This document shows positions 42,129 through 53,841 of a DNA stretch of 64,000 bases, piece after piece. The stretch comes from Cordylochernes scorpioides (lineage: Eukaryota > Arthropoda > Arachnida > Pseudoscorpiones > Chernetidae): NCBI GenBank assembly GCA_030710605.1, contig CP092863.1, positions 117,225,072 through 117,289,071 of the forward strand, read 5' to 3'. Within the stretch, counting starts at the first letter, position 1. Every line of letters begins with the position of its first letter. Made by a program: the position numbers and the translations under genes. The notes below the pieces were generated by a model. The model did not search any database, was not told where the DNA came from, and saw only the letters and a program-made list of their open reading frames with translations.

Positions 42129-42694
42129 TATACAAATAACATTTCATCTATATATTCCAAATTGAACAATTAAGAACGATACCGTTAAAAAAAGCCAAGC
42201 TTTCACAATATTTTTTTCTTATCACAGTAAGGACTGTAGGAAGTTTGTTTTTATTTGAGAAAAATAGAAAATTCGTGATCAATAATACCATCAACAATAC
42301 GAATTACGAAAGAAGTGTTCGTGTTCAATATAAGATTTCTCTTTCAATCCGTTTGTGTAATGGTATTCTAACAGACAGACGACATTTCGGGAAGATTCTT
42401 TGCCATAAATAGCCTCCTTTGTTTCCGTGAAGTCCGGGGCGGTGCTAGTTTTTAAAGTTTTAATAATAGAGAGGTTTAATAATATCCTATACTTCAAGGA
42501 AGATGGGCTTTCCGGTAGTTAACGGAATCCTCTTGTCCTTCTTTGTCCTCGCCGATCTGTCAAATTCCTGACGGAACTTTCCTAACTAACACTGTTGGAC
42601 GCTTTTATCGGAACTTGATGTTGACTCTCTCTCCTAAGTGAATAGTAATTTAAACTAATGGTTAAATTGAACTATTTGTGGAAGTTACTAAATA
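42129..42694. other. No gene; end of a reordered hammerhead unit
   Basis: 42185-42243 has AAAGCCAAGCTTTC and CACAGTAAGGACTGTAGG, the 3' part of the unit family, without a core. The rest is unassigned. Confidence 0.4.
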
Positions 42695-42892
42695 CACTCA
42701 TGGACTAAAGGAAGTTGCATCTTTTATCATGTATATCGGGATTCAATATCTCTGAATCTTTCATATTACAGTGGCCTTTAATGAAGACACACGAGATAAC
42801 TAAGTGCATAATTTTTTTCTCTGTCTCCTAAAAAAAAAAAAACGACCGGCGACATTAAAATATGAAGCTTCCTTAAGTTTAATTCATTAGTG
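42695..42892 (+). mobile_element. Tc1-type MITE, single unit
   Basis: Ends CACTCATGGACTAAAGGAAG and CTTCCTTAAGTTTAATTCAT. The interior has both the unit (GAAGACACACGAGATAAC) and the CGACCGGCGACATTAAAA segment, so this is the complete unamplified form, opposite in orientation to 1149-1335. Confidence 0.75.
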
Positions 42893-43685
42893 TATATGAA
42901 AATGCTTATATAATCTTTATAATATTTCTGCGTCAACGTGAATCCTAGTCATGGAATTTAGAGAGAATCACCAAAATAGATCTAAATTGTGGGCAAAACC
43001 GAAAATTTGTCGAACTGTGGTCCTGGAAAACGTGTAGGTTGCACCGGTCCATCTCGATGTGGCTGGAGAACACTTCACGGAACAACTGGCCACTTGGGAT
43101 AAATACATCAGTAAGATAACGAACTTCCAGTAGTTTAAGAGAACTAAGAATAAACTTCTACTAAAGTACGATGTTATCGTAATTCAGGAGATTCACCAGT
43201 ATCACGCATTTTTCTTCTCCAGTTGCCATATCAACCAAAGATAGCCAATAATTAGTTTCCAGCAGTAAAACGTTACAATTAAAGTTCCTGTTCCAAATGA
43301 AGTTGAGATCCAGGTATCGATATACCAACCCGATTTACCCTTTTGGACGGAGGAGGGGCAAGAACTCACCCCGAAGATTCAACGTTTAGGTCAAGAAGCT
43401 GATTACAGAACTATATACCTCCCTTAATTGAAAAAGGATGTCGCTAGAGTTGATTTACAGGCAGTATGTAGATATCCTTTTTTTTTTTTTTTGTTCATGC
43501 TCCTCCTCTTTTCAATTAAGAATCGGTCAAAACATAATGATACTTTGCTTAAGCTTAAGTAATCAAGGATTTACATAAATAAGGATCACATCTTTAAAGT
43601 TAGAGAACAGCGTCGATTGTTGTCGACACTTTGTTCTTTTTTCCTCACTAACCGAAACTCGCTGGTATACTTAATTTTGATATTA
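42893..43685. other. No recognised feature
   Basis: Unique sequence with a T run at 43477-43491. No gene supported. Confidence 0.4.
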
Positions 43686-44117
43686 CACTCATGGACAAAA
43701 CTTAGGAAGTTGTACATTTTAGCATGCATATCGGGATTGAGACAATAACTCTGAAAGATATTACAGTGACCTTTATTGAAGACACACGAGATAACCAATA
43801 TACACTCATGGACAAAACTTAGGAAGTTGTACATTTTAGCATGCATATCGGGATTGAGACAATAACTCTGAAAGATATTACAGTGACCTTTATTGAAGAC
43901 ACACGAGATAACCAATATACACTCATGGACAAAACTTAGGAAGTTGTACATTTTAGCATGCATATCGGGATTGAGACAATAATTCTGAAAGATATTACAG
44001 TGACCTTTATTTAAGACACACGAGATAACCAATTGTGAACAGTCTCTGTCTCCTTCAAAAAAAGCAGACCATCGGCTTATCAAAGATTTTCCACTTCCAT
44101 ATGTTTTGTCCATGAGT
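43686..44117 (-). repeat. Tc1-type MITE with three 117-bp units
   Basis: Three near-identical units with ACTTAGGAAGTTGTACATTT (one A fewer than elsewhere), then the single-copy interior and a TTTTGTCCATGAGTA end. Because the unit here is divisible by three, a 175-codon frame runs through the array; it is not a gene. Confidence 0.85.
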
Positions 44118-45040
44118 ATACCTGTTTTCTATAACAGTACATTTTTTTATTTGAAACAACCGGGATATATTTAGAGTAAAACAGCTCTGATGAGCCCCTC
44201 AGCACGGCTATAGAGAATGGGTAGTCGTGATAACTTAGTTGTGTTCAAAATATTACTCAAACTGGCTTTTTTAAATGTTTTAAGTTTATAATTTAAGCTG
44301 AAGAGCTCGAAGTTTTTAAAGAGTCTATAATTTTTACAACCACAAAACAGCATATTTCAATAACCAATCTAAATCCCATAATTATGCAGAAAATTATCGA
44401 ACATAGAGGTAAAACACACTCTATTCCATACATTGGACAGTCTTTTAGATCAAATCGTCGAAATGATGAGCTAAAATTTCTTAATAGTTTTCACCTTTCG
44501 TTTAGTGGTTGTAGATTTCTATCACAGACAATTTAGACATCTTTTTATTGACCGCTAGTCAATAATTACAAGAAAAAAATATATATATAAAAGGGAAAAA
44601 TATATACAGTAATTACAAATGAGGTGTATTATAAATAGTAATTATAATGATTAATTAAAATTTTCTATCTTTAGAAGAATAAAAGAAAATAATGATCGCT
44701 CTGATATCAATGATAACTTTATTTTTCACAGAAGGAGACTCTGCCAAAATGAAAACAGCCTGAGTTTGTCTATTATCAATTATTAAAACCTTCCCAGCCT
44801 CCTTGTGACAACAATAATGATAAAGAGGTCGGTGCCATGGAAGTATTTGCCTAATGAAACAATGGGCTGACAGGAACGGGCGGCTGCAATTAGACAAACT
44901 GGATCCCCGATCTTTATCCGATCGAAACCTGCCTCGCAGGTTGGAACCAGATGTTTGTCTCCACGTCGATGTCAGTTGGTTCGATGTTTACAAGACTTTC
45001 CGATTCTATGCTTAGACTCCTAAGACGTGGTCATAGTTAG
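44118..45040. other. No recognised feature
   Basis: Small minus frames at 44171-44353 and 44655-44897 lack domains. A short inverted pair, TTTATTGACCGCTAGTCAATAA, is at about 44542. Confidence 0.4.
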
Positions 45041-45800
45041 AAAACAACAACAAATAGTCTTTATTAAAGACACACGTCCCATACAGGATTCTCCCAGATA
45101 CAGAAGTAAACATTATCTACAGAAAGTGGAGATTAACATCGACCTTTCTTCAAGTTGTATCCATCATCTGTGTTGTGTCTATTGAGTTTGAACATTTACA
45201 ACAACAAAAAAGTATTTATTAAGGACACACGTCCCATACAGGATTCTCCCAGATACAGAAGTAAACATTATCTACAGAAAGTGGAGATTAACATCGACCT
45301 TTCTTCAAGTTGTATCCATCATCTGTGTTGTGTCTATTGAGTTTGAACATTTACAACAACAAAAAAGTATTTATTAAGGACACACGTCCCATACAGGATT
45401 CTCCCAGATACAGAAGTAAACATTATCTACAGAAAGTGGAGATTAACATCGACCTTTCTTCAAGTTGTATCCATCATCTGTGTTGTGTCTATTGAGTTTG
45501 AACATTTACAACAACAAAAAAGTATTTATTAAAGACACACGTCCCATACAAAATTCTCCCAGATACAGAAGTAAACATAAAAGTTATCTAAAGAAAGTGG
45601 AGATTCGACCTTTCTTCAAGTTGGATCCATCATCTGTGTTGCACCAATTGAGTTTGAACATTTACAACAACAAAAAAGTATTTATTAAGGACACACGTCC
45701 CATACAGGATTCTCCCAGATACAGAAGTAAACATTATCTACAGAAAGTGGAGATTAACATCGACCTTTCTTCAAGTTGGATCTGTGTTGCTCCTATTGTC
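45041..45800. repeat. 155-bp tandem repeat, five units
   Basis: Each unit starts ACAACAACAA, then TTTATTAA(A/G)GACACACGTC, CATACAGGATTCTCCCAG and a further part ending near CATCTGTGTTG. The start is the reverse complement of the SINE-like tail with (TTG)n. Units 2 and 3 are the same by eye; unit 4 has an insertion. A head-to-tail multimer of a SINE-like end is the simplest reading. Confidence 0.85.
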
Positions 45801-45929
45801 TATGCTGTTTTCCAGAATTTGTGAAAATCTAATACATTGGGTTTGATTTTGATTACTTTTGTCATTATAACATATGGCGACTTGTTTTTATAACCAATCT
45901 TTTAACAGAGAATTTCTCTCTCCTCCTCC

Positions 45930-45930
45930 T

Positions 45931-45956
<26 letters not shown>
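45930..45956. repeat. (TA)n microsatellite at the PLE insertion
   Basis: About 13 TA steps lie directly against the left PLE arm, and a similar run (53931-53951) follows the right end. The composite therefore sits inside a TA microsatellite. Confidence 0.85.
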
Positions 45957-45962
<6 letters not shown>

Positions 45963-47142
45963 AAATAAATAGTTGTATAGTTTTATAGTTAAGTATTCTA
46001 TTAAAATTATCTTCATTAGTTTGATTATTTAAATTCAAATTATAAATTTGTTAATTGTTATTATTTAGTATAGATAGAGAAAAAAAAAATTCTTTACTTC
46101 TAAAACATCCTCTAGTTAATTATATAATTATAATTAATAACAATAAAAAAATTAACAAAGTAACGTCTATTACATCGGCTTTTACACGTCATTCAGACAT
46201 ACTCTAATCCTATATATAGAATAATCGAAGAGATAATATATATAATAGTTAGAAAAAAGATAGAAAGACAGAACCATGTACTATTAATCAAACTAATAGA
46301 AAGAAAACAAAAAGTTTTGTAAATAAGGTAGATAAGATTGTTAGTATATATATATATTTTTTTATAATTTTATATTTTATTCTTTTTTTTTTAAAGATTT
46401 TTTAAATTTTTTTATTTTAAAATATGAATATAAAAAGTTGTATTTAGTAAAATAACTATAATATGAATTAACTTTTATTATAAGTTTGGTTATTATGTTT
46501 TGAAACCCTAATGGTAGACCAGACATATACAAAAAACTTAAATTGGAGTAATTATTGAAAAAAGAGGTCTGCTGAACCGGGACTTCTCAAATAGAAATTC
46601 AGCTTTTCAACATTTCATCCCTTCTCTATTATGTCTAGACCTCCTTTCAACCGTATTTTATGTGTTAATATAAAGTTACTACATTGAAACATTTATATGA
46701 ACAGATATAATGTGTACCTACCTTGTCCGCGAACGCCTTCAACTGTAAACAACTATTTCTGGATAACACATGTTGTGGGGGGGTGGGGACAAATTTAGAC
46801 CGAATTGTGGGAGAACAAGACATTCAAAGAATAAAGATAAGATAGTTAAGGGAAGAAATCCAAATTTTATAATCTTTACAGTCAGTTAAAATTAAAATAA
46901 TTGATTCAACACTTATTCATCTTTCAATATTCCTTTAAAAAGGCAAATTATTAGAGTTTAATAAAGCTATTAATTGTGAAAATTCACTTTTATTTAATTT
47001 CCATTTTCCTCCCCAGAAATTGGAGAATAAACAAAATGAATTATATACAATATTACTTTAAAAATCTTGTGAAAAAATCTTCAAATCAGCTATTTAATTT
47101 AAGTTTATCTAACTGTTGAAGATTATAAATTTGTAGTATTGA

Positions 47143-49623
47143 TTATTGAAAGAAATTATAGAAAGTTGATTTAATAAATGGATACTTCCATTTATTTTTT
47201 TTTAAGTATTTTATAATTGATATACTGTTGAAATATTTTACTTGTCTGATACTAAATTTGTTTTTAATAAATTCCATGTTTAAATTTTTAACATCTTCTA
47301 TGAAATTTTCTAATATATTATTTATTCTATAAAATCTTAGAAACTGACCAAAATATATACCTTTACAGCAATTTAATGAAATATTAGAATTCATATTACA
47401 GTATTTTATAATATTGAAATTATAATTACTTTTTTTATTATAAATTTTAATAGCATTATTTGTAAGGTCTATATTTAGGTCTAAAAAGTTAACTTTTTTG
47501 TTTCTATAAATTTTTTCATTGTTTTTAAGTTTCAAGTATTTAGGATAAATTTTAGGTATTAAATTTTTGAACTGTGGATTATTAAATATTATAATGTCAT
47601 CTACATAACGGAACATTTGCCAGTTAACATTATTTTGTAGAAAGTATTCTCTTTCGTACCAGAATAATATTAAGTTTGCTAATAACGGACTAGAAGACGT
47701 TCCCATGGGAACTCCTTCTGATTGAATATATATTTTATTTTTAAATTCTATATAGTTAAAATTTAAAAATGTTTCCAGTAGAGTTTTTGCTGTTTTAAGA
47801 TCTAATTTAATTGTTTTATATCTGTTATGAATAATTTTAATGTGGTAAGTTTTGTCATTAATGATTTCGTTAAATAAATTGGTTATTTTATTATTTAGAT
47901 CTCTTAAATTTATTTTAGAATATAGGTCCTCAAAGTCAAATGTGTGTACTGTTTCCATGTTTGTCCAATTGTTCATTAAATAGTTAATGATTTTTTTATT
48001 TGAGTCGATAAATTTATAATTATATTTATTAGTTAATTTATTTATAATAAATTGTAGTGTTGAAGCTAATTGTATATCAATGTTTTTTATAACTGAATTT
48101 ATACCAGATGTGATTGTTCTGAAAGAAATAGGTTTTTTGTGTAGTTTAGGAATTATATAGAACTTTGGTATGTTTGGATTTTTGTAGTGATTATAAATTT
48201 TTAGTGAATTTTCAACATTTTTGATGTCTTTTTTGATTTTTGTGGCTGTAGTTCTAGCAAAAGTGTATTTATGATTATTATCAATTTCCTTTTTTAGTAT
48301 ATCGTGGTATAGATTTTTACAAATTATAGATAAGTTATTGGAACATTTATCTATAGGAGTGATAATAAAGTCCTTCTGTAAATTAATTATATTTTCTTTA
48401 AAAGAAGGAATATCTGAATTAGGTTTTGTGTATTTAAGTGTATTATTATAATAATTTATAATTTCCTTTTTAATATTATGTTTCCATTCCAGAAAAGTAA
48501 ATTCTGGAATACTGTATTTTATACTAGTTTTATTTATGAAAATATCTATATCTTTTAATATAGATTTAATTGTATTATTATAATTGTGTTTAATTTGAGG
48601 TATATATTTATACCCTTTATTTAAAATATCCTGATATTCTGGATTTAAAAAAGAAAAATTGCTAGTTAATATATGACCTGAAAACTTATATTTATCAATA
48701 TAGTTGTTGCAATTACATTTAATTTTTTTATAATTTGCCAAATTATTAATAAATTGGTTATAATTGCAAACTAAATTACCTATATTTTTGTTGTATCTCC
48801 AGATTGTTTTGAAATTTAAATTTTTTATAGGGAAAAGATTATTAATGTTTTGGTTATTAAAAATATCATTAAACTTAATATGATTAAATAAATTGTTATT
48901 AAATTTAATGATAATATTAATGTTATTAGTAGATTGTTTAATTTTTCTGTATTTAAAGATGTCGTGTGTGATATCTGTTAATCTGTTAGTCAGATTATGA
49001 ATTTTAATATATTCTATAAGTTTGATAAATTTATTATTATTTAGTTTAAATAATGTTTTAATAAATTTATCGACGAAGTTGTTAGTGTACATTTGTTTTG
49101 GGTCCAGTAATTCTTCAAATTCAATGTAACCTAATTTATTGGTAGTTTTACCTCTAGTTTTATTAGGTTTAGTTTTGAATTCATTTTTTTTGTATTTGCA
49201 GCTGATTTCATAAGTTGAAATTTCTTCTGTTTGTGGTTTGTATGTGTAGTTTAATTCGTCATTAAGTCCATAAGGGAATAATGTGTTGTGTTTATAAATG
49301 TAGTTGTTTTCTAATAATAGTCGTTGTTTTTTGTTTTGACATATGTCTAGTATTTCTATCTTAAAGTTGTTAAAAGTATGTAATTTATTGTGTTCTTTCA
49401 TATATATATTACCAATTGATTTTTTAGCGTGGTTTCTATGTAGGTTTATTCGTATATTTAATGGATTACATGTTTGTCCTATATATGATAATTGACAAAT
49501 TTGGCATGTTAATTTATAAATAGTATTTACTAATTTACAACTAGTCGTTTGAAATGTATCATGGTTCTTAAGAGAGGGACAAGTTTGACAATTCTTTCTT
49601 AGGCAATTCTTAGCGAGTTTGAA
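47143..49623 (-). CDS. PLE protein, left copy: GIY-YIG nuclease plus reverse transcriptase
   Basis: The frame is open from 49623 to the stop at 47143. It includes the whole nuclease domain, but the leader has no ATG upstream of it: the first ATG in frame is at 49401, inside the nuclease. It may use a start supplied upstream or by splicing, or be a 5'-damaged copy. Its C-terminus is the longer version, ending WKYPFIKSTFYNFFQ, because an A run has 9 A here (10 in the right copy). The reverse transcriptase has FDFEDLYSKI (motif A), EGVPMGTSSSP (motif B), YVDD (motif C) and NFLDLNIDL (motif E), as in PLEs. It should nick target DNA and prime cDNA synthesis there. See 50134-52569 for domain positions. 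Confidence 0.9.
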   Translation of the reverse strand, partial: FKLAKNCLRKNCQTCPSLKNHDTFQTTSCKLVNTIYKLTCQICQLSYIGQTCNPLNIRINLHRNHAKKSIGNIYMKEHNKLHTFNNFKIEILDICQNKKQRLLLENNYIYKHNTLFPYGLNDELNYTYKPQTEEISTYEISCKYKKNEFKTKPNKTRGKTTNKLGYIEFEELLDPKQMYTNNFVDKFIKTLFKLNNNKFIKLIEYIKIHNLTNRLTDITHDIFKYRKIKQSTNNINIIIKFNNNLFNHIKFNDIFNNQNINNLFPIKNLNFKTIWRYNKNIGNLVCNYNQFINNLANYKKIKCNCNNYIDKYKFSGHILTSNFSFLNPEYQDILNKGYKYIPQIKHNYNNTIKSILKDIDIFINKTSIKYSIPEFTFLEWKHNIKKEIINYYNNTLKYTKPNSDIPSFKENIINLQKDFIITPIDKCSNNLSIICKNLYHDILKKEIDNNHKYTFARTTATKIKKDIKNVENSLKIYNHYKNPNIPKFYIIPKLHKKPISFRTITSGINSVIKNIDIQLASTLQFIINKLTNKYNYKFIDSNKKIINYLMNNWTNMETVHTFDFEDLYSKINLRDLNNKITNLFNEIINDKTYHIKIIHNRYKTIKLDLKTAKTLLETFLNFNYIEFKNKIYIQSEGVPMGTSSSPLLANLILFWYEREYFLQNNVNWQMFRYVDDIIIFNNPQFKNLIPKIYPKYLKLKNNEKIYRNKKVNFLDLNIDLTNNAIKIYNKKSNYNFNIIKYCNMNSNISLNCCKGIYFGQFLRFYRINNILENFIEDVKNLNMEFIKNKFSIRQVKYFNSISIIKYLKKNKWKYPFIKSTFYNFFQ

Positions 49624-50148
49624 TTAACATAAAAGAGGTGCTAACCCTAATATGCTGGTAGTTTTTTTTAGTTTTTTAGTTTGTTATTCTATTGAGAAAA
49701 ATTTTTTTTTTTTTTTTTTTATTAATATATTTATCTTAATTGTTTTTGTGGTAATTAAATTTGTAATAAAATGAATAATTAATCTATAAAAATATAGATA
49801 TTACTGTTTGTTATCTGTTATATTTTTTAAGAATAACTAATAAAAAACATCTTTAAACTATCTAAACAATGAAAAAAACAAAAGTTCTGAAGTTATTTTT
49901 TAAAATTATTTTTATAATTTACTTTTTCATAATCAAACAATAAAAGATAATTATAATCTGTATGGAGTTTTATTTATATTAGAATATCTAATATATATTT
50001 AAATTTGTATATTATATTATATATAAAAATATATCATAGAGCAAGCTCATATGAATTAATATAGTGTAAAAACTATATAATAAAAATATAACAGTGATAC
50101 TACATTTAAAACTTAAGGAGCAATCTGATCAGAATGATAAATCATATC
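49612..50148. other. Spacer between the two PLE heads
   Basis: Very AT-rich with a T run of about 18 (49702-49719). The right side includes the right element's leader (50041-50133). The left side differs and gives the left element a different 5' end. No frame. Any promoters for the two outward-facing copies would have to lie here or in the arms. Confidence 0.6.
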
Positions 50149-52569
50149 AAGAATTGCCTAAGAAAGAATTGTCAAACTTGTCCCTCTCTTAAGAACCATG
50201 ATACATTTCAAACGACTAGTTGTAAATTAGTAAATACTATTTATAAATTAACATGCCAAATTTGTCAATTATCATATATAGGACAAACATGTAATCCATT
50301 AAATATACGAATAAACCTACATAGAAACCACGCTAAAAAATCAATTGGTAATATATATATGAAAGAACACAATAAATTACATACTTTTAACAACTTTAAG
50401 ATAGAAATACTAGACATATGTCAAAACAAAAAACAACGACTATTATTAGAAAACAACTACATTTATAAACACAACACATTATTCCCTTATGGACTTAATG
50501 ACGAATTAAACTACACATACAAACCACAAACAGAAGAAATTTCAACTTATGAAATCAGCTGCAAATACAAAAAAAATGAATTCAAAACTAAACCTAATAA
50601 AACTAGAGGTAAAACTACCAATAAATTAGGTTACATTGAATTTGAAGAATTACTGGACCCAAAACAAATGTACACTAACAACTTCGTCGATAAATTTATT
50701 AAAACATTATTTAAACTAAATAATAATAAATTTATCAAACTTATAGAATATATTAAAATTCATAATCTGACTAACAGATTAACAGATATCACACACGACA
50801 TCTTTAAATACAGAAAAATTAAACAATCTACTAATAACATTAATATTATCATTAAATTTAATAACAATTTATTTAATCATATTAAGTTTAATGATATTTT
50901 TAATAACCAAAACATTAATAATCTTTTCCCTATAAAAAATTTAAATTTCAAAACAATCTGGAGATACAACAAAAATATAGGTAATTTAGTTTGCAATTAT
51001 AACCAATTTATTAATAATTTGGCAAATTATAAAAAAATTAAATGTAATTGCAACAACTATATTGATAAATATAAGTTTTCAGGTCATATATTAACTAGCA
51101 ATTTTTCTTTTTTAAATCCAGAATATCAGGATATTTTAAATAAAGGGTATAAATATATACCTCAAATTAAACACAATTATAATAATACAATTAAATCTAT
51201 ATTAAAAGATATAGATATTTTCATAAATAAAACTAGTATAAAATACAGTATTCCAGAATTTACTTTTCTGGAATGGAAACATAATATTAAAAAGGAAATT
51301 ATAAATTATTATAATAATACACTTAAATACACAAAACCTAATTCAGATATTCCTTCTTTTAAAGAAAATATAATTAATTTACAGAAGGACTTTATTATCA
51401 CTCCTATAGATAAATGTTCCAATAACTTATCTATAATTTGTAAAAATCTATACCACGATATACTAAAAAAGGAAATTGATAATAATCATAAATACACTTT
51501 TGCTAGAACTACAGCCACAAAAATCAAAAAAGACATCAAAAATGTTGAAAATTCACTAAAAATTTATAATCACTACAAAAATCCAAACATACCAAAGTTC
51601 TATATAATTCCTAAACTACACAAAAAACCTATTTCTTTCAGAACAATCACATCTGGTATAAATTCAGTTATAAAAAACATTGATATACAATTAGCTTCAA
51701 CACTACAATTTATTATAAATAAATTAACTAATAAATATAATTATAAATTTATCGACTCAAATAAAAAAATCATTAACTATTTAATGAACAATTGGACAAA
51801 CATGGAAACAGTACACACATTTGACTTTGAGGACCTATATTCTAAAATAAATTTAAGAGATCTAAATAATAAAATAACCAATTTATTTAACGAAATCATT
51901 AATGACAAAACTTACCACATTAAAATTATTCATAACAGATATAAAACAATTAAATTAGATCTTAAAACAGCAAAAACTCTACTGGAAACATTTTTAAATT
52001 TTAACTATATAGAATTTAAAAATAAAATATATATTCAATCAGAAGGAGTTCCCATGGGAACGTCTTCTAGTCCGTTATTAGCAAACTTAATATTATTCTG
52101 GTACGAAAGAGAATACTTTCTACAAAATAATGTTAACTGGCAAATGTTCCGTTATGTAGATGACATTATAATATTTAATAATCCACAGTTCAAAAATTTA
52201 ATACCTAAAATTTATCCTAAATACTTGAAACTTAAAAACAATGAAAAAATTTATAGAAACAAAAAAGTTAACTTTTTAGACCTAAATATAGACCTTACAA
52301 ATAATGCTATTAAAATTTATAATAAAAAAAGTAATTATAATTTCAATATTATAAAATACTGTAATATGAATTCTAATATTTCATTAAATTGCTGTAAAGG
52401 TATATATTTTGGTCAGTTTCTAAGATTTTATAGAATAAATAATATATTAGAAAATTTCATAGAAGATGTTAAAAATTTAAACATGGAATTTATTAAAAAC
52501 AAATTTAGTATCAGACAAGTAAAATATTTCAACAGTATATCAATTATAAAATACTTAAAAAAAAAATAA
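50134..52569 (+). CDS. PLE protein, right copy: N-terminal GIY-YIG nuclease plus RT
   Basis: 811 codons from ATG 50134. Residues 8-16 form a C-x4-C-x2-C cluster; 36-66 are the GIY-YIG motif IYKLTCQICQLSYIGQT with R59 and H63/H66; the conserved LEN-YI then PYGLN part follows near 100-125. The reverse transcriptase spans about 400-740: DKCSNNLSII, YIIPKLHKK, D564 in motif A, GVPMGTSSSP, Y674-V-D-D677, NFLDLNIDL. Most PLEs have the nuclease after the RT; this order matches the permuted clade known as Naiad/Chlamys. One extra A in the run near 52560 ends the frame at YLKKK, about 19 residues short of the left copy. The loss is outside the catalytic parts, so function may survive. Codons are strongly A/T-ending. 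Confidence 0.92.
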   Translation: MINHIKNCLRKNCQTCPSLKNHDTFQTTSCKLVNTIYKLTCQICQLSYIGQTCNPLNIRINLHRNHAKKSIGNIYMKEHNKLHTFNNFKIEILDICQNKKQRLLLENNYIYKHNTLFPYGLNDELNYTYKPQTEEISTYEISCKYKKNEFKTKPNKTRGKTTNKLGYIEFEELLDPKQMYTNNFVDKFIKTLFKLNNNKFIKLIEYIKIHNLTNRLTDITHDIFKYRKIKQSTNNINIIIKFNNNLFNHIKFNDIFNNQNINNLFPIKNLNFKTIWRYNKNIGNLVCNYNQFINNLANYKKIKCNCNNYIDKYKFSGHILTSNFSFLNPEYQDILNKGYKYIPQIKHNYNNTIKSILKDIDIFINKTSIKYSIPEFTFLEWKHNIKKEIINYYNNTLKYTKPNSDIPSFKENIINLQKDFIITPIDKCSNNLSIICKNLYHDILKKEIDNNHKYTFARTTATKIKKDIKNVENSLKIYNHYKNPNIPKFYIIPKLHKKPISFRTITSGINSVIKNIDIQLASTLQFIINKLTNKYNYKFIDSNKKIINYLMNNWTNMETVHTFDFEDLYSKINLRDLNNKITNLFNEIINDKTYHIKIIHNRYKTIKLDLKTAKTLLETFLNFNYIEFKNKIYIQSEGVPMGTSSSPLLANLILFWYEREYFLQNNVNWQMFRYVDDIIIFNNPQFKNLIPKIYPKYLKLKNNEKIYRNKKVNFLDLNIDLTNNAIKIYNKKSNYNFNIIKYCNMNSNISLNCCKGIYFGQFLRFYRINNILENFIEDVKNLNMEFIKNKFSIRQVKYFNSISIIKYLKKK

Positions 52570-53841
52570 ATGGAAGTATCCATTTATTAAATCAACTTTC
52601 TATAATTTCTTTCAATAATCAATACTACAAATTTATAATCTTCAACAGTTAGATAAACTTAAATTAAATAGCTGATTTGAAGATTTTTTCACAAGATTTT
52701 TAAAGTAATATTGTATATAATTCATTTTGTTTATTCTCCAATTTCTGGGGAGGAAAATGGAAATTAAATAAAAGTGAATTTTCACAATTAATAGCTTTAT
52801 TAAACTCTAATAATTTGCCTTTTTAAAGGAATATTGAAAGATGAATAAGTGTTGAATCAATTATTTTAATTTTAACTGACTGTAAAGATTATAAAATTTG
52901 GATTTCTTCCCTTAACTATCTTATCTTTATTCTTTGAATGTCTTGTTCTCCCACAATTCGGTCTAAATTTGTCCCCACCCCCCCACAACATGTGTTATCC
53001 AGAAATAGTTGTTTACAGTTGAAGGCGTTCGCGGACAAGGTAGGTACACATTATATCTGTTCATATAAATGTTTCAATGTAGTAACTTTATATTAACACA
53101 TAAAATACGGTTGAAAGGAGGTCTAGACATAATAGAGAAGGGATGAAATGTTGAAAAGCTGAATTTCTATTTGAGAAGTCCCGGTTCAGCAGACCTCTTT
53201 TTTCAATAATTACTCCAATTTAAGTTTTTTGTATATGTCTGGTCTACCATTAGGGTTTCAAAACATAATAACCAAACTTATAATAAAAGTTAATTCATAT
53301 TATAGTTATTTTACTAAATACAACTTTTTATATTCATATTTTAAAATAAAAAAATTTAAAAAATCTTTAAAAAAAAAAGAATAAAATATAAAATTATAAA
53401 AAAATATATATATATACTAACAATCTTATCTACCTTATTTACAAAACTTTTTGTTTTCTTTCTATTAGTTTGATTAATAGTACATGGTTCTGTCTTTCTA
53501 TCTTTTTTCTAACTATTATATATATTATCTCTTCGATTATTCTATATATAGGATTAGAGTATGTCTGAATGACGTGTAAAAGCCGATGTAATAGACGTTA
53601 CTTTGTTAATTTTTTTATTGTTATTAATTATAATTATATAATTAACTAGAGGATGTTTTAGAAGTAAAGAATTTTTTTTTTCTCTATCTATACTAAATAA
53701 TAACAATTAACAAATTTATAATTTGAATTTAAATAATCAAACTAATGAAGATAATTTTAATAGAATACTTAACTATAAAACTATACAACTATTTATTTTT
53801 ATAATTAATTTAGATTTAGCTTGCTAATCTAACCAAATCTA

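Noticed and set aside
45155..45824. Three frames of 61-119 residues with identical peptides
   Set aside because: Products of the 155-bp tandem repeat, not proteins.
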